Below, piece after piece: positions 11,860 through 24,161 of a stretch of DNA of 64,000 nt. Each line of letters starts with the position of its first letter. Position 1 is the first letter of the stretch. Made by a program: the position numbers and the translations under genes. The stretch is from Atrina japonica (Eukaryota > Mollusca > Bivalvia > Pterioida > Pinnidae), in NCBI GenBank assembly GCA_030159075.1, contig BROG01000953.1, positions 1 through 64,000 of the forward strand, written 5' to 3'. The notes under the pieces are model-generated. The model did no database searches, was not told where the DNA came from, and saw only the letters and a list, made by a program, of their open reading frames with translations.

Positions 11860-12605
11860 AGCCACCATACTTTGCATTCCCCATGAAGAGACCCCAATCT
11901 GTCAAGGTTATAGCTTCTGTTCTATCTCGAAGTCAAACTTGTCAGAGAATTCTAACACTTGCTTTTTTATCTTTAAACTTAAAAGTGGTTAAATTATATG
12001 CATAGAAATACAGTATCTGTAGTATAGATATATAAAAAATCTCAGATACCAAAGTATAAATCAATAGAATGTCCAGAACATAGATACAAATTTGGTAAAA
12101 ATGGACAAACACGGACCTCTGGAAACCAAGAGGTGGGATCAGGTGCCATGGAGGAGTAAGCATCCCTTGTCGACCTGTCACACCCGCCGTGAATCCAAAG
12201 TTAAGTCCATTGAAATACGTGAGGAGTGAATCCTCGTCACAATTGGTACAGACGTCTCAACAACCGCCAACGAAAAGGCAACTCAATATTTCACAACATT
12301 TCATGAAACAGAGTAATCGCAAACAAGACTATTATACCTTGCAGTTTTCGGTGAAATACTTTCCACAAATTGACATGCATCCATGTTTTTACGTAATTCG
12401 GTATGAATGAATTAGCCGTGAATGGTACACTGGCGATCGCTAGTTACTGGTGTTTGTATCTTGTTGTTTTTATCATTTCCTGACTAATTACAGTGCATGT
12501 GTGCACCAGTTTTCATTAGTGTGTCAATAAATTGTATAATGTATGAAACTAAAAACTTTTTTACGATATTTTGTGCATGAGTGTGAGCGGTCATGGGCCT
12601 TTAAT
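11860..12605. mobile_element. Dispersed repeat REP-B, interrupted by REP-A
   Basis: The two flanks, 11,860-12,010 and 12,342-12,605, match 59,090-59,545 as one continuous unit. Shared blocks include AATCTGTCAAGG, TTTTCGGTGAAATACTT, GCGATCGCTA, GTGTGCACCAGTTTT or GTGTGCACTAGTTTT, and AAATTGTATAATGTATGAA. The 59-kb copy lacks the central 330 bp, so here that piece is an insertion. Confidence 0.75.
12010..12342 (-). mobile_element. REP-A inserted into REP-B
   Basis: Antisense copy of the repeat at 29,575-29,840: CTCAGATACCAAAGTATAAA, GGACCTCTGGAAACCAAGAG, GTCGACC-GTCACACCCGCCGTG and CAACCGCCAACGAAAAGGCA. Borders are inferred from the uninterrupted REP-B copy at 59 kb. No target duplication was resolved. 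Confidence 0.75.
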
Positions 12606-12789
12606 CTGTGATATACATCTTTTTTAAAATTCTGATCAATTCCGTAAAAACACAAAATAAAACTTAATCATTTTGCATACAGCTGTGTTTACTTGTGTTA
12701 TCATGTGCAAAGTGTTAACCTAATCAGTGGTTACATCTTGAAGGTAAACTAATAAAATACAAAATATTTGTTAACAAATGGTTAGGATA

Positions 12790-13250
<461 letters not shown>

Positions 13251-13342
13251 CTCATTGATCAACTCTGTCCAGAATATTACTGACTCATTGATTTTTCTTT
13301 TTCTTTTTTTATTCATAACTATGGTAAACTATTCTTTTTCAG

Positions 13343-13374
13343 ATGGATGGATAAAAGTAGTGAACATGAGACAT
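13343..13374 (+). CDS. Unrecognised membrane protein, exon 4
   Basis: A micro-exon between acceptor TTCTTTTTCAG and donor GACAT/GTAAGC. It starts in phase 1 and ends in phase 0, so it joins exon 3 to exon 5 in frame. It encodes about ten residues (GWIKVVNMRH). It is supported only by strong splice signals and phase. Confidence 0.4.
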
Positions 13375-13957
13375 GTAAGCAGGTTAACTAAGTTTGTTTA
13401 TGTTTATCATAAATCTTTTTGCAATAAATCAATACCTTGTCGTTGTACCAGGCTGTAGCGGGTGTGACACATAGTATAAATTTGTTAAATAGTGTTAATA
13501 ACATAAGTCAAGTTAAAGTATGACATTTCACGGATCGTCTGCTTTGTTGCTGAATGAACACGATCCACTCACAATTCTAATGTTAAATTTAATGCGTAGT
13601 ATCTGAAATCAGTGATTTCGATTTCTGATATACATTGTATTTAAACCTCATATACTACATATTGACAAACAGATGATTAAAGTATGATAATACTATTAAT
13701 TCTTTTATTACACTATCATGGGCAGCGACCAATTTTCGCCAATAACCAATTCTCGCCAACTCGTTTTATTTCACCTGATATTTTCTGGTTTCTCAAAGAA
13801 TCATTTTTTCTTTTCGTTCGGCAATCGGAATATTGTCTTGTCCAGGTAACACAAAAAAAAATCTGTAAAAGATGCACGTGTTTGAACATTCACAACAGGT
13901 GGCGAGAACTGGTACTTGGTGAGATTCGGTCACTGACTAGTAATATTTTACTTTCAG

Positions 13958-14068
13958 CAAGATGGAAATTTCCTGACAGTATTACAAAAGAGGCAGAATT
14001 ATATCTTGATGTTCGGTGGCGGAATATTTGGTCTTTTATTCATTGTTATTTGTCTTCTATGTGCAAAG
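13958..14068 (+). CDS. Unrecognised membrane protein, exon 5 (transmembrane segment)
   Basis: The acceptor TTTTACTTTCAG and donor GCAAAG/GTATAA frame exactly 37 codons in phase 0. It encodes QDGNFLTVLQKRQNY followed by a hydrophobic stretch of about 22 residues with a GGG start (ILMFGGGIFGLLFIVICLLC) and then AK. This is a typical single membrane span. Placed after the two domains, it suggests a type I-like topology if an upstream signal peptide exists, but none was seen. Confidence 0.6.
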
Positions 14069-14765
14069 GTATAAATACAAAGTTGTATGATGAACAGATA
14101 TCAGATATTATGTTTCATTATTTTAATTGCTTTACAAATATCCACGTATGCTACGAACGTTTACCAATGCATTCGGTTTTTTAATGTGCCACGCCTACTC
14201 TGACTATGGACATCTGTATAAGTCTCATTGGAACAACCGGTGACTTTGACTCCTTATCCCGAGTACGTGGTGAAGGAAAGTTCTTCCACTACACCATTGC
14301 AGACCTTTACATAAAAATACACACACACGTGCATGCATACACAGACACATACAGGATCAGACACACGTGGACGCTCACGCTCACCCATGCACACACAAAC
14401 ACACACACACAATGTTCTCTGACAAAACCGCTCTTATTAACATTCGATTACGACGTAGATAATCGGCGAATAATGTGACGTCACATTCCGAGCACTTCTG
14501 TCACTATGTCTTGACAATAACAATAACTTCATACCTGTTTTATTATTATTTCCGGTGCAAATTTGTCTATAAAATTTACATTAAATGGTTAAAATGAAAA
14601 AAAAGAATTCTCACTTTGTTAAATTACCATACAAAGGTTTTAAACATCAGTCAGCAAAATGTATATCTCTAATTAAGGCAACAAGTTCGTGAGTTACAGA
14701 GGCGTTTGCAAATATTAAATCAAATTATTTCATTTAATATTTCATCAAGCATATTCCTATTACAG

Positions 14766-14857
14766 CAACGTTCAGACGAGAAAAATGTACACAGTATTGA
14801 TACGGAAGGCGATCTTGATTTAATGATGAAACAAAAAAAGAGAAGCACGTGTTGGGA
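14766..14857 (+). CDS. Unrecognised membrane protein, exon 6 (tail)
   Basis: The acceptor is TATTACAG, phase 0. The frame reads QRSDEKNVHSIDTEGDLDLM and then MKQKKRSTCW. It meets an in-frame TAG at 14,859-14,861, but a donor (GGGA/GTAGGT) just before it splices in phase 2 to exon 7 and regenerates a Glu codon. Two isoforms are therefore possible: a short tail ending ...STCWE, or a longer one through exons 7-8. Confidence 0.5.
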
Positions 14858-14979
14858 GTAGGTGTCTGGCTTTATAAATTATTCCATACCTCATTTTATT
14901 ACCGAGTTCATGTGACAATAACATTTTGTACGAACATAATCTCCATCTGAAACTGTTGTCATAGACAAAAGCTTTTTAA

Positions 14980-15300
14980 TTAAAGGAGCATTATTAGAAA
15001 TTTAGTTTTTCGACTTTTTCAACTTTTAATTGATCTACAATAACAAACAAGAGTTTTAAACAGGCATGAAAATACTTACCTGAAGATTATACTTTAGTAT
15101 CAGAGATTTTCATATTCCTATATATTTTTGTGAAAACCGTGTGGTATGCATATACAAATAGAAAGGTTGAATTAATTAATTTCTTTTCGAAGTGAATAAT
15201 TGCAAAAATGGATTTTTCAAATGATTTTCACAAAATATCTTTTAAGAATTTTTGTGTCTGTGTATATTTGTATATTTCTATAATTATCGTAATACTCATT
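14980..15300. mobile_element. Diverged MITE-1 copy
   Basis: AAAGGAGCATTA at the left, ATCTACAATAACAAACAAGAG, CCTATATATTTTTGTGAAAA and TGTCTGTGTATATTTGTA occur in the order seen in the 24.45-kb element, with many substitutions. The right end is not clear. Confidence 0.5.
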
Positions 15301-16777
15301 TTGAGTGGAGGACTTAAAAATGAATGAAAATTGCAAAGTCATGAAAGACTTTCCAGAGCTAGGATACATGTACAAAATATTTAGATAGTAAAATAAGTAT
15401 TTTGATATTAGCTTTGAATCCTATAAATACTATTTTAAGAGAACTGTGTCCAGCACCATAAAACTTAAGAATTACTTAAGTCTAAAAGTTTACTCAGTCT
15501 GGAATGATCCTGAAATCTGATTGGCTGAACTGGCCAAGCTGAGAGTATTCTCAGACATCAGTAAATTTTCAAGTTTATTTTGTGTGGGCCAGATGTAAGT
15601 CTCTTTTAGCCTTGTAGAAGTAAATTGTGTTTTTAGGTTCTTGACATTTTGAGGTCAAATCTCATATAACATATCAATGAACTAAACCGCTAAAAACAAA
15701 GCAAGATTAAAACAACCAATGAACAAATAGTAAAAAAAGAATACAAAATGCATTGCATGTAACTGCTCTCCAATGATTTAACAATATGCATAAAATACAT
15801 GTACATGTATTATATATTATTATACCTCACATATATAAAAGTATTTATGATTTACTGAATTAAATAACATGACCAGTTTGCAAAACATCATATTACCCGC
15901 CCCACGGAATGAAAAACATTATAACCCTGGATCACGTGCCCCCCCCCCCCCATTTGGAACATCGCTATTACATCAATCATAGTTATCCTTTTGTAGTAGT
16001 AGAAATAAAAAAAACAACAATGACAGACGATCGAAAACGTTTTCAGCTGGTAAATAAAGGTCAGATAATTTTATCAATCATTAAATATTGACACTGTTAA
16101 TCAAAGTTTTGTTAAGTAGGCATAATAATCAAATTATGTAACTGGATGTAGTATGATATGAATGTTAGATTACTCTCATCAGACATATATCCCCTCGATC
16201 TGCGCTCGCGGGAAAATATGACTGCTTCGGGTAAACAAATCTTCTCACCATCCTACAACCAGAGACATAAATGTATAATATCCTATTAAAATCTTTCATG
16301 GGAAATACTCTCAGTGAAATCACAACCACATTGAAGTTTCTCCTTAGAAAAACTAGTCGTATTGGCTGAATTTACAGCCGTTTAATGTATGTTTCCTCTT
16401 GAAAAATAAGTTCCATTTCCCCCAATTATGGATAAATTATCTCAAATCTGAAAAATAGGTATATGTTGTGAATATGATCAAGAAAATAATTCACTAATCT
16501 TGCAGGTAACATTCTATAAATAGCGTTTTACTTAGCCATGATTGACTTGCCTATTTCGAACGTTGTACATTAGTAGACTTTTAAAAAAAAGATAGCTTTC
16601 ATAAATTTGATGCATTTTAAATTATCAAGAGCATTTGAGATATAAATGAAATCTTATAACAGACGATTATGTACTATATACCGAAACGTATTTTGCACAA
16701 CAATTTGATAAAATCCATTACATGTTTTGAAAAATAGAAACCGATGTTTTATCTTAACATAAATATTTTCCATGCAG
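15301..16777. other. Intron sequence, nothing recognised
   Basis: AT-rich sequence between exons 6 and 7. A C10 run at about 15,941 and short ORFs are present without support. Confidence 0.4.
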
Positions 16778-16871
16778 ACAATTTCTGGAAAAACTACGAA
16801 AATCAAAGACTGACAAAATCAGATCTCAAGAACAAAAAATAATATACCCTGACTGCTGCATCACACAGACT
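16778..16871 (+). CDS. Unrecognised membrane protein, exon 7
   Basis: The acceptor TTTTCCATGCAG (phase 2) and donor AGACT/GTAAGT (phase 0) frame an open stretch encoding QFLEKLRKSKTDKIRSQEQK and then IIYPDCCITQT. The other two frames are closed. The phase match to exons 6 and 8 supports it as part of the same cytoplasmic tail. Confidence 0.5.
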
Positions 16872-17519
16872 GTAAGTAAATCTATGGTTAATGTTTTCAA
16901 TGGTGTTTTATACATTATTTGTTTAGATCATTTTTCATATCCGATAAGGATTCCTTAAATATATTAGTTGGAGATGTTAGGTTCCATAATGAAATTTTTG
17001 AATTTCAGATGCAAAGAATTTGTAATTGTTGGTTATGTGGAAGTATGGTATATTTTAAGGGGAAGAAGAGTACCCCGGGGTGTACAAAAACATATTGAAA
17101 TTTTCTTTATTTTGCATACTAAATCATTTTGAATGAAGAGAATAATAGAATGAATTATTTGGCACATTTGTGGGTATATAATGGATATCTATATATCCAA
17201 GAATTATGCCCCTTTCCTCAATATCGATTTTTGTAATCAACTGTCCTATTCATAATGAAAATATTTATTTTCAAAACTTATATTATTCTAGCTAACATCT
17301 TGGTAAAATTTGATCTCAGGTCTTGGTACCTATGTGATATTTTGATTTTATTACAGTTAGTGAATAAAGACGACATAATGAAACCTGTGATCCCCAAAAA
17401 TACCAAATTTCCATCACATTTAAATCTTAAATTCGATGACTATAAAATTTTAGTCATTTAATGATTAACAATTATTTAGATTCAATAAAACAAGTCGCAA
17501 AATACAAATCATCCTATTA

Positions 17520-17835
17520 TTAAAGTGGCTTTATCTGTGTTTACCAAAAATATCATTTCGATTTTTTTCTACGTTAATACTTGTAAAACAAATAACGGCT
17601 ATTCACAGGAAATAAAAAATCCAATATTCCCATCTATTTTGTGAAAATAAGTTCAGGTTCAGTGTGATATTCATATAAAAATAATAAGGTTGACCGAGTT
17701 TCTCGAGAAATTTTCACCAAATATATAGGTATCTAAGAATTTTTCTGCATGTGTATTAATATCTCTTTTAAGTTATTTTTAATCAATGAACTAAGTAAAG
17801 AGGACAAACATTTTTGAAATAGATACATCTTATAC
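17520..17835. mobile_element. Diverged MITE-1 copy
   Basis: TTTATCTGTGTTTACC, CGATTTTTTTCTACG, CACCAAATATATAGGTAT and CATGTGTATTAATATC follow the MITE-1 plan but are strongly diverged. The copy lies in the last intron of the membrane-protein gene. Confidence 0.45.
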
Positions 17836-18344
17836 CCCTTTGAACTTAATGACTTTTATTGAGACTTTTCACTAGTAGTTAGAGCATCACATTTGAGTTC
17901 ACAATGTCTCATGGAAACGATGATTCTAGTCTCAATTTTGCATGTTGATATTCATACACAAATAATTAATATCACTACCCTATATCATCAATATTATTAC
18001 TGTGAATGATATAATAGTATGCTTTCATTTTTCATGATCTATATCTTCGAAATCTAGTGCCTGAACCTTATTGCATTTGTGGTGAAATTGAACTAACATG
18101 TATGAATTGTCCTTTATAACAAATCTAAAACTGCTTATATAAATCGCCTGTAAATAGTGACCTTCTGCTTTACGGAAAATTTGACTTTAATAAAAACATC
18201 TTCTTATCTGGACTTCATAATTAGAAGCAGGAGATTTTGTTGATATTTTACATTAACTTGGTTATTTATCTTGTTATCATTGAAACACTCTGCACAAAAG
18301 TCCCATTATCTTATTTGAAGCCATTAAAACTGAGAATTAATTTA

Positions 18345-18590
18345 CAGTGAATCCTCTCTCTCTCTGGCGATGAAGAGTTTCTCTCTATTCTCTCTCTCTC
18401 TCTCTCTCATACTATTCCGCAGCATTTTACTGAAAAGTTATTGGGACTTAGCCTCAAATTTCTGCTCACTAAACACTTGGGAGAGGAATTTATATAAGCT
18501 TTAAGCTTTTTTTCTACGAAAATATAGGCTGCTGCTGTATATAGACCTATTGACAGAAATAAAATATGTTTAAACTAATGATATTTTATA
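18345..18590 (+). pseudogene. Degenerate duplicate of the last exon (exon 8)
   Basis: The words ACAGTGAATCC, GGCGATGAAGAGTTT, ACTGAAAAGTTAT-GGGAC, CTACGAA and GTATATAGACCTAT occur here in the same order as in exon 8 and its 3' flank at 18,705-18,830. CT-rich microsatellite sequence (18,352-18,410) interrupts the copy and removes the frame. It is a local tandem exon duplication that decayed. Confidence 0.7.
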
Positions 18591-18597
18591 ATTTTAG

Positions 18598-18810
18598 AAA
18601 ATGTATGAAGGAAACAAAAAACCTGATATATCGCTTAGTTGGGAAAATAATCATCGGAGGAAAAATGGAAAATCAAAGAAGTCCAACTCAAGCCATAAAC
18701 TGAGAAACAGTGAATCCGAAAATGGCGATGAAGAGTTTAAAATATTTCATTCCGCCATACTGAAAAGTTATGGGACAGAATTAGCAACAGACTTGCATGC
18801 TACGAAGTAG
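18598..18810 (+). CDS. Unrecognised membrane protein, exon 8 (terminal)
   Basis: The acceptor is TTTATAATTTTAG, phase 0, matching exon 7. The frame runs 70 codons to TAG at 18,808-18,810 and encodes a hydrophilic tail: KMYEGNKKPDISLSWENNHR, a K/S-rich segment, SESENGDEEFK, ending TDLHATK. With exons 1-7 the recognised protein is about 500 residues, excluding missing 5' exons. The family was not recognised. Confidence 0.55.
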   Translation, partial: KMYEGNKKPDISLSWENNHRRKNGKSKKSNSSHKLRNSESENGDEEFKIFHSAILKSYGTELATDLHATK

Positions 18811-18930
18811 GCGGTATATAGACCTATACATGTAAAGCCAAGGTATGATGCTGATATCAAATATGAAAAACATGGAATGATATAATTATATTAAATGATA
18901 TGCGCATTTCAATTCTTTTAATATCTTTTA

Positions 18931-18933
<3 letters not shown>

Positions 18934-19002
<69 letters not shown>
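18934..19002. repeat. (AT)n microsatellite
   Basis: A pure TA dinucleotide run just downstream of the terminal exon. Confidence 0.95.
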
Positions 19003-19006
<4 letters not shown>

Positions 19007-19470
19007 GTGTATATGTCAATTAAACCAATTGTTTATGAAGTCATCGACAAAAATATGTACTTCCATCAAATAAATAAACAAATAAAGTTTTCCCAAAATA
19101 ACACAAGAAACGATCATTCTGAATCAAATCATTCTTATCATTTTTGTAATTCAATATTACTGATATAAGCCTCCCTAGCAATTGATTGGCTACTGAATTA
19201 ATAAGTAAAATGAATTTAGAAGTAATCGAGGAAATAATGTTTACAATTATTTCAAATTTCTGGTATCAAGTTTGCAAACGAAAAATGAAAAACGATCAAT
19301 CTGATATGTTTATGAGCACGGCAAAATAATAATGCATTGTCAATGACATTGTACTGCTATTTCAGTATCAAAACTTTAATTTATCAAAACACCTCAACTG
19401 TAATAACGTTCAAGTATTAAAGATAATAATGCCAAAAGATCTTAGATATGGGATAAATTAAGACATTTTC

Positions 19471-19603
19471 ATATGCTGTCATTAGATATACGTGTTTTCC
19501 ATCCGAGGAGTCACAAAACTCTGTAAAACTCCAGGCTTGCTGAGGGTTTTACAGGATTTTGTTACCCGAGGGTGGAATAAACGTATATCTAATGACTGCA
19601 TAT
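19471..19603. mobile_element. Short foldback (MITE-like) element
   Basis: The left arm (ATATGCTGTCATTAGATATA, then CGT, TTTCCATCC, CACAAAA and TGTAAAACT) is the reverse complement, with a few changes, of the right arm ending TATATCTAATGACTGCATAT. The whole 133 bp can fold into one long hairpin. No ORF. Confidence 0.75.
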
Positions 19604-20989
19604 CAAAGTGTGTTTTTCTGTCATACCCGTTCATAAATACAAGCTCATATCATAATTGTTAATGTAAAAACGTCGCCATCTTGAAAAATATATCTTTTTT
19701 TATTTCGTTACGAATCATTGAAATGTTAACATTTCTGAAATCCCCGATCCTGTAAATAGCAACGTCAACGTCGTTGCAACAGAATATGAATACCAACCCG
19801 TAATTTTACCTCTTGAAGGAGTTATGCATAGTTGCTTGATAGCAGAGTAAAGCAAAATATTTAGGTCAAACATAAAATGACCAAATATTATTCAACAGAA
19901 AATAGTGCGAAACATAGCAGTTATTACTTTGGGACCACATGATAAGATTTATTTCAGCATTAATGCAATTAAACAATCTGGCTCTGATAAATAAAACAAA
20001 AACGTAACTAGTCATAGAGACACTAGTGGAGTTCAGTTCACAGATTTCATTCGGCGAGTGACATCACATCATACGTTTACGTATCTTTGGATTTGGGCAT
20101 TGTTTGTAATAAAGATGTTATTTGTACAATTGTTAAGGTATGTGGTTTCCTGTTGTAAATTTTTATGCACTGGAATTAAGATAGTTGAGAGTACCATTCT
20201 ATGCAACTCTTTTGAAGGTTGGTGATTAACCTGCTACTGACGTAATATAACAAGAACAGTACTGCAGTATATCATATAGCCGATGAAGGGAAACGGGTCG
20301 ACCTGTAATGTAATGCCGGATAACCCGACACTCTCAGTATCAAAGCCAAAGCCATTGGGCTAGAGTTTAGACTGACATATACTTCTGTATGACTTTGAAA
20401 ATGTTTCAGTGTGCAGAACGTGTAATTATTGACAGAATGTAACCAGTGGTTATATACTTTGTATTATTGGGGAAGTTGTTGTATCGGTGTCATTTTGAAC
20501 TAGCCAGCTTTACACGGGTCTTTCATAGAAAATAAATAATCATAGGCATATCACGTGATATTTATTATACATGTCACATGATATGTGCCTACTCCTTATT
20601 ATATAGGCAGCTTTGAGAGAAAAACCTGTATTCAAAATATTAAGGATGTGAGAAAACCAAAACACTACTATGTCATCTGTGTAATCAATTTCTGCTCTTT
20701 TGATGTTGAGCAGTCAAAAATGATATCTGTTCTAAAATATCAGACGTTGACCGCTATACTGGGACCACCATTAGAATTTTGATAAATAATATATAGAGGA
20801 TGTTTGATAATTGTTTTTGAATAACGTTTATTACATCGAATGAGGCAGGAAAATACATATCTAACACGAGTGCGTAATTGTCAAATATTCTATTTATTAC
20901 ATTTCCAGTTAAATTTCGTTAGGCCCTAGATTTACCCGATAGTCTGTAATGTGAAATGTAATGTGAAATGTAAACAAACCACGTTTTGA
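19604..20989. other. Intergenic, nothing recognised
   Basis: AT-rich, with no supported ORF or repeat family. A near-palindromic ATCACGTGATATT with a related word 30 bp further on occurs at 20,550-20,585. Confidence 0.4.
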
Positions 20990-21087
20990 CACAGGGGCTC
21001 GGAAATCTTTTTAGAGCGTAATATGCTCATTGAAAACTAGAGCCTTGAGGGAAATATTACACTCTAAAAACACTCCACGCCCCTGTG
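20990..21087. mobile_element. Short foldback element
   Basis: CACAGGGGCTCGG and TTTTTAGAGCGTAATAT on the left match the reverse complement of ATATTACACTCTAAAAA and CCACGCCCCTGTG on the right. Arms are about 40 bp with a short centre. Confidence 0.65.
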
Positions 21088-21585
21088 GTTTTGATTGAAA
21101 TACATCACTTGATGCCTCAAAGATCATGCCAAAGTTATCGATAGACCTGGACAGCAAACTCGCTTCGAAGTTCGCCCAATTCAATGTTCATTTATGTATT
21201 GTATCTCCTGTGTCACTGAATCTTTTTAAAAACCTTTGAACTGTTGACCTAGATAGTGGATACATTAAACATTTCCACTGCCTTTCAACCACTTAAGCCC
21301 ACTCCATGAAAGCATAATATCGCCTGCTTTTTAGTCGAGACAGTACAAGTCTGTACGGAGCTATTTTGTTTAGCTTCGATACGGCGTTATAAAGAGCACC
21401 CACGAAAATTCCTTCTCCATAGGTCATATCTACAGTAGGTGTTCAAAAGTTTTTACCAAGGCATCAACTTTTATTGGTATTTGTTAGCAGATATGATCAG
21501 TTTATAATAAAACAATGAATTGAAAATTATCATTTCATTATAGATGGAATTAAATAATCGGATTTTCATTAGTGGCTTGGCACTG

Positions 21586-21653
21586 TATTTTGATTGGCTT
21601 AATGAAAAATATCTCAGTTTACATTGATATTTTTCATTAAGCCAATCAAAATA
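21586..21653. repeat. Perfect hairpin, 28-bp arms and 12-nt loop
   Basis: Arms 21,586-21,613 and 21,626-21,653 are exact reverse complements (core TTGATTGGCTTAATG). Weaker complementarity (TTTTCATT / AATGAAAA) continues outside, so it may be the core of a small MITE. Confidence 0.85.
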
Positions 21654-21699
21654 CCGTAAAATCAATGAAAAATAACGGTGAAAATAAAGTTTATATTTA

Positions 21700-23120
21700 A
21701 TTGATAAATGTAATAATAATGTAATAAATATGTATCTTTATCATTAGCATGAACGTGAAAGGCATACAAGCTGTCAAAATAGATATTTTGTTTTTATTAA
21801 AAGTTTCAAATACTTGACATTAATTCTATACAAATCCTGGATTAAAAAAGATATGTTTTATGTCGTTTTTGTTTTTATGAAAAGAAATAGAATGTGAATA
21901 ATCGACGGGTAAACATTTGTATACTTACATGGATGGCAGGAATATCAATTGTTGGCGTATTTCGTTCATTCTGGGCAATATACGTAGTGATATGTTAAAT
22001 TTTTCTACGACAATATATATATTTTAACCTTCTTTAATCCAAGTTTTGGTCTAATCGTAAAATATTTTTATATCAAAATGACAGCCTGTATGCCTTTAAA
22101 GGCACATACGATGAAATAATGGACAGTTATTTTGCTATCCTTGTCATAGGATGCTCAATTGCAGTACATTCGTCAATAAATGCGGGTTAGCAGTTTTTTT
22201 TCCTGGGGATATGTCTATATATCAAAACAGTCAGGAGTTTCAGAAGACGGTATAAGATACGAGTTTTGGATAAACACAGACCTCTGATGATTTGACGTAA
22301 ACCGTGGTGTGAATGTATAGAAATATCGGAACTTTAAAATATATATTGATAAGTTTTTGCTTGAGTGTAATCAAGTTCAACCATGAAGAGAAATAAAAAT
22401 CCAAACAAATCTTTGTATATAGTGGTCACGTGATATCATTGTTTAACAATGTAATTATGAACACAATACTTATCATACATTGTTTTCATGACCTGAAGTC
22501 GGTTGCAAAATGTGTTGTTAAATCTAACATAGATTTTACATTAACTCGTAGTTAGTTCATGATTATGTTAAACCTGATGTAAACCTGTTGCATTAAGATA
22601 ATCAGTTGTTAATTCGTTGTCCAGTTCTGGTTAAATACTGAAGATTTAATCGTAATTTGGATCACAGTATGACCACTTCATTCTTTTTCGAAGTAAATTT
22701 TAATAATTTCGATCTGTCTTAAGACAAATGGATTGTATTTGTTATTTTACTTTACAAAAGTTCGGAATATTGATTCGCTTCCTTACTAATTGACACATCG
22801 CACTTTCGCGAAAGTTAGACGAATTCTTTGTTGTCACAATGCATTTTAAATGTTTGTTCGAGGTATGACCGAGGTGTAGAGTATTATGAAATCATCAAAT
22901 TTAAAAATTATTCACGCGTAAATGGAAAGGTCAATTAAGGTAAAGGTCAGTCCGAATCTAAAATAAACCGCACCGACTTAATTCGACTTGGGACCTAGTG
23001 CACTGTAATGTCATCCATTGAAGTATGAAAATTCACAAATAAATTGTAGTGTTGGTATTTGAAATTGAAAATAATATTTGGAGACCGGTTATTTGGGTTC
23101 TTCTTTTTCATCTTTTGCTT
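21700..23120. other. Intergenic, nothing recognised
   Basis: AT-rich non-coding sequence without supported exons. No repeat family shared with the rest of the window was recognised. Confidence 0.35.
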
Positions 23121-23123
23121 TTT

Positions 23124-23345
23124 GACACATTTTCCCATGTACCATATGACCTCTAGCGTAGTTGCAACTGATTGGTTTTTATATTGGATGGTTATTTAAC
23201 GAAGAAATTAATTTTAAAAAACATCGAGAGGGATGACACATTTTCCCATGTACCATATGACCTCTAGCGTAGTTGCAACTGATTGGTTTTTATATTGGAT
23301 GGTTATTTAACGAAGAAATTAATTTAAAAAAACATCGAGAGGGAT
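23124..23345. repeat. Recent tandem duplication, 2 x 111 bp
   Basis: GACACATTTTCCCATGTACC through CATCGAGAGGGAT occurs twice in direct succession (starting at 23,124 and 23,235). The only difference seen is one substitution in the AATTTWAAAAAAC run. Near identity implies a very recent event or an assembly duplication. Confidence 0.9.
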
Positions 23346-24131
23346 GTCTGTAATAAATGTTTTGTCTACATTTTGTGAAATCTACTCGGAGAAAAACATT
23401 AAGAACCATTAGCCATGTGCATAGCTATTGTCATGTATCGTAAGATCGTAGAGATTGTTGTACATGTTCAGTAATAACTGCATGTGTTTATGAGCGGTCT
23501 ACAGTCTCGAAAATAGCACAGAGTCCTTGTGTGCTACGCACGATTTTCAACAAGAAATATCCACAGATCACCCCTAGAAGCACACTCGAACTGTTGTAAC
23601 CGAGGTAGCTCTTCGCACTGATTAACTTTATGGTAATTTCTTCTGTTTTGAATGCCCTGGTAATTTGTAACCTGGCAAATTTAGTCACAATGTTTTTTTT
23701 GTGAACAAAATAGCATTTATACAAAATAGTATAAAAATGTTAGTTCCTAAACTAGAATTTAAACTCATTTGAGATATATTTGACATTTTAAATAATGCTG
23801 AAAAAACAATGACGTATATTTCTATTTTATTATTGCGTCACATCCCGCTAATAATCTATCACTTATATTGAGCTGTTACAAGTTATAGGTGAAGTGCCAC
23901 AAAATTTAACCAGTGCTATGGGTTTATTACAACGCAGTGACAATTCTCCAAGGTGTCACTCCTACCGTGATACGAACTCTCGGTGAAAAATACATCCCAG
24001 AGATTCGTGACTTTCAATGTCGATGCCGAAGTAGCAATCGTTACCATACAGTCATTGTTTCTTTACTGCATAATTAGAAAAGATCAGAATTCTAAGTTCA
24101 ACTCTTTGAAATACATTTGATGATCGCAGTA

Positions 24132-24137
24132 TTTATT
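24132..24137 (-). promoter_or_regulatory. Poly(A) signal of the intact carboxylesterase gene
   Basis: AATAAA on the minus strand, about 25 nt after the stop codon of exon 2. Confidence 0.55.
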
Positions 24138-24161
24138 TACTTATTTGTAACAATAGCATTT

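Noticed and set aside
13684..14184. 166-codon plus-strand ORF as a single gene.
   Set aside because: The part with a membrane span is in a different frame, bounded by strong splice sites (13,958-14,068) that match neighbouring exon phases. The long ORF is a shadow.
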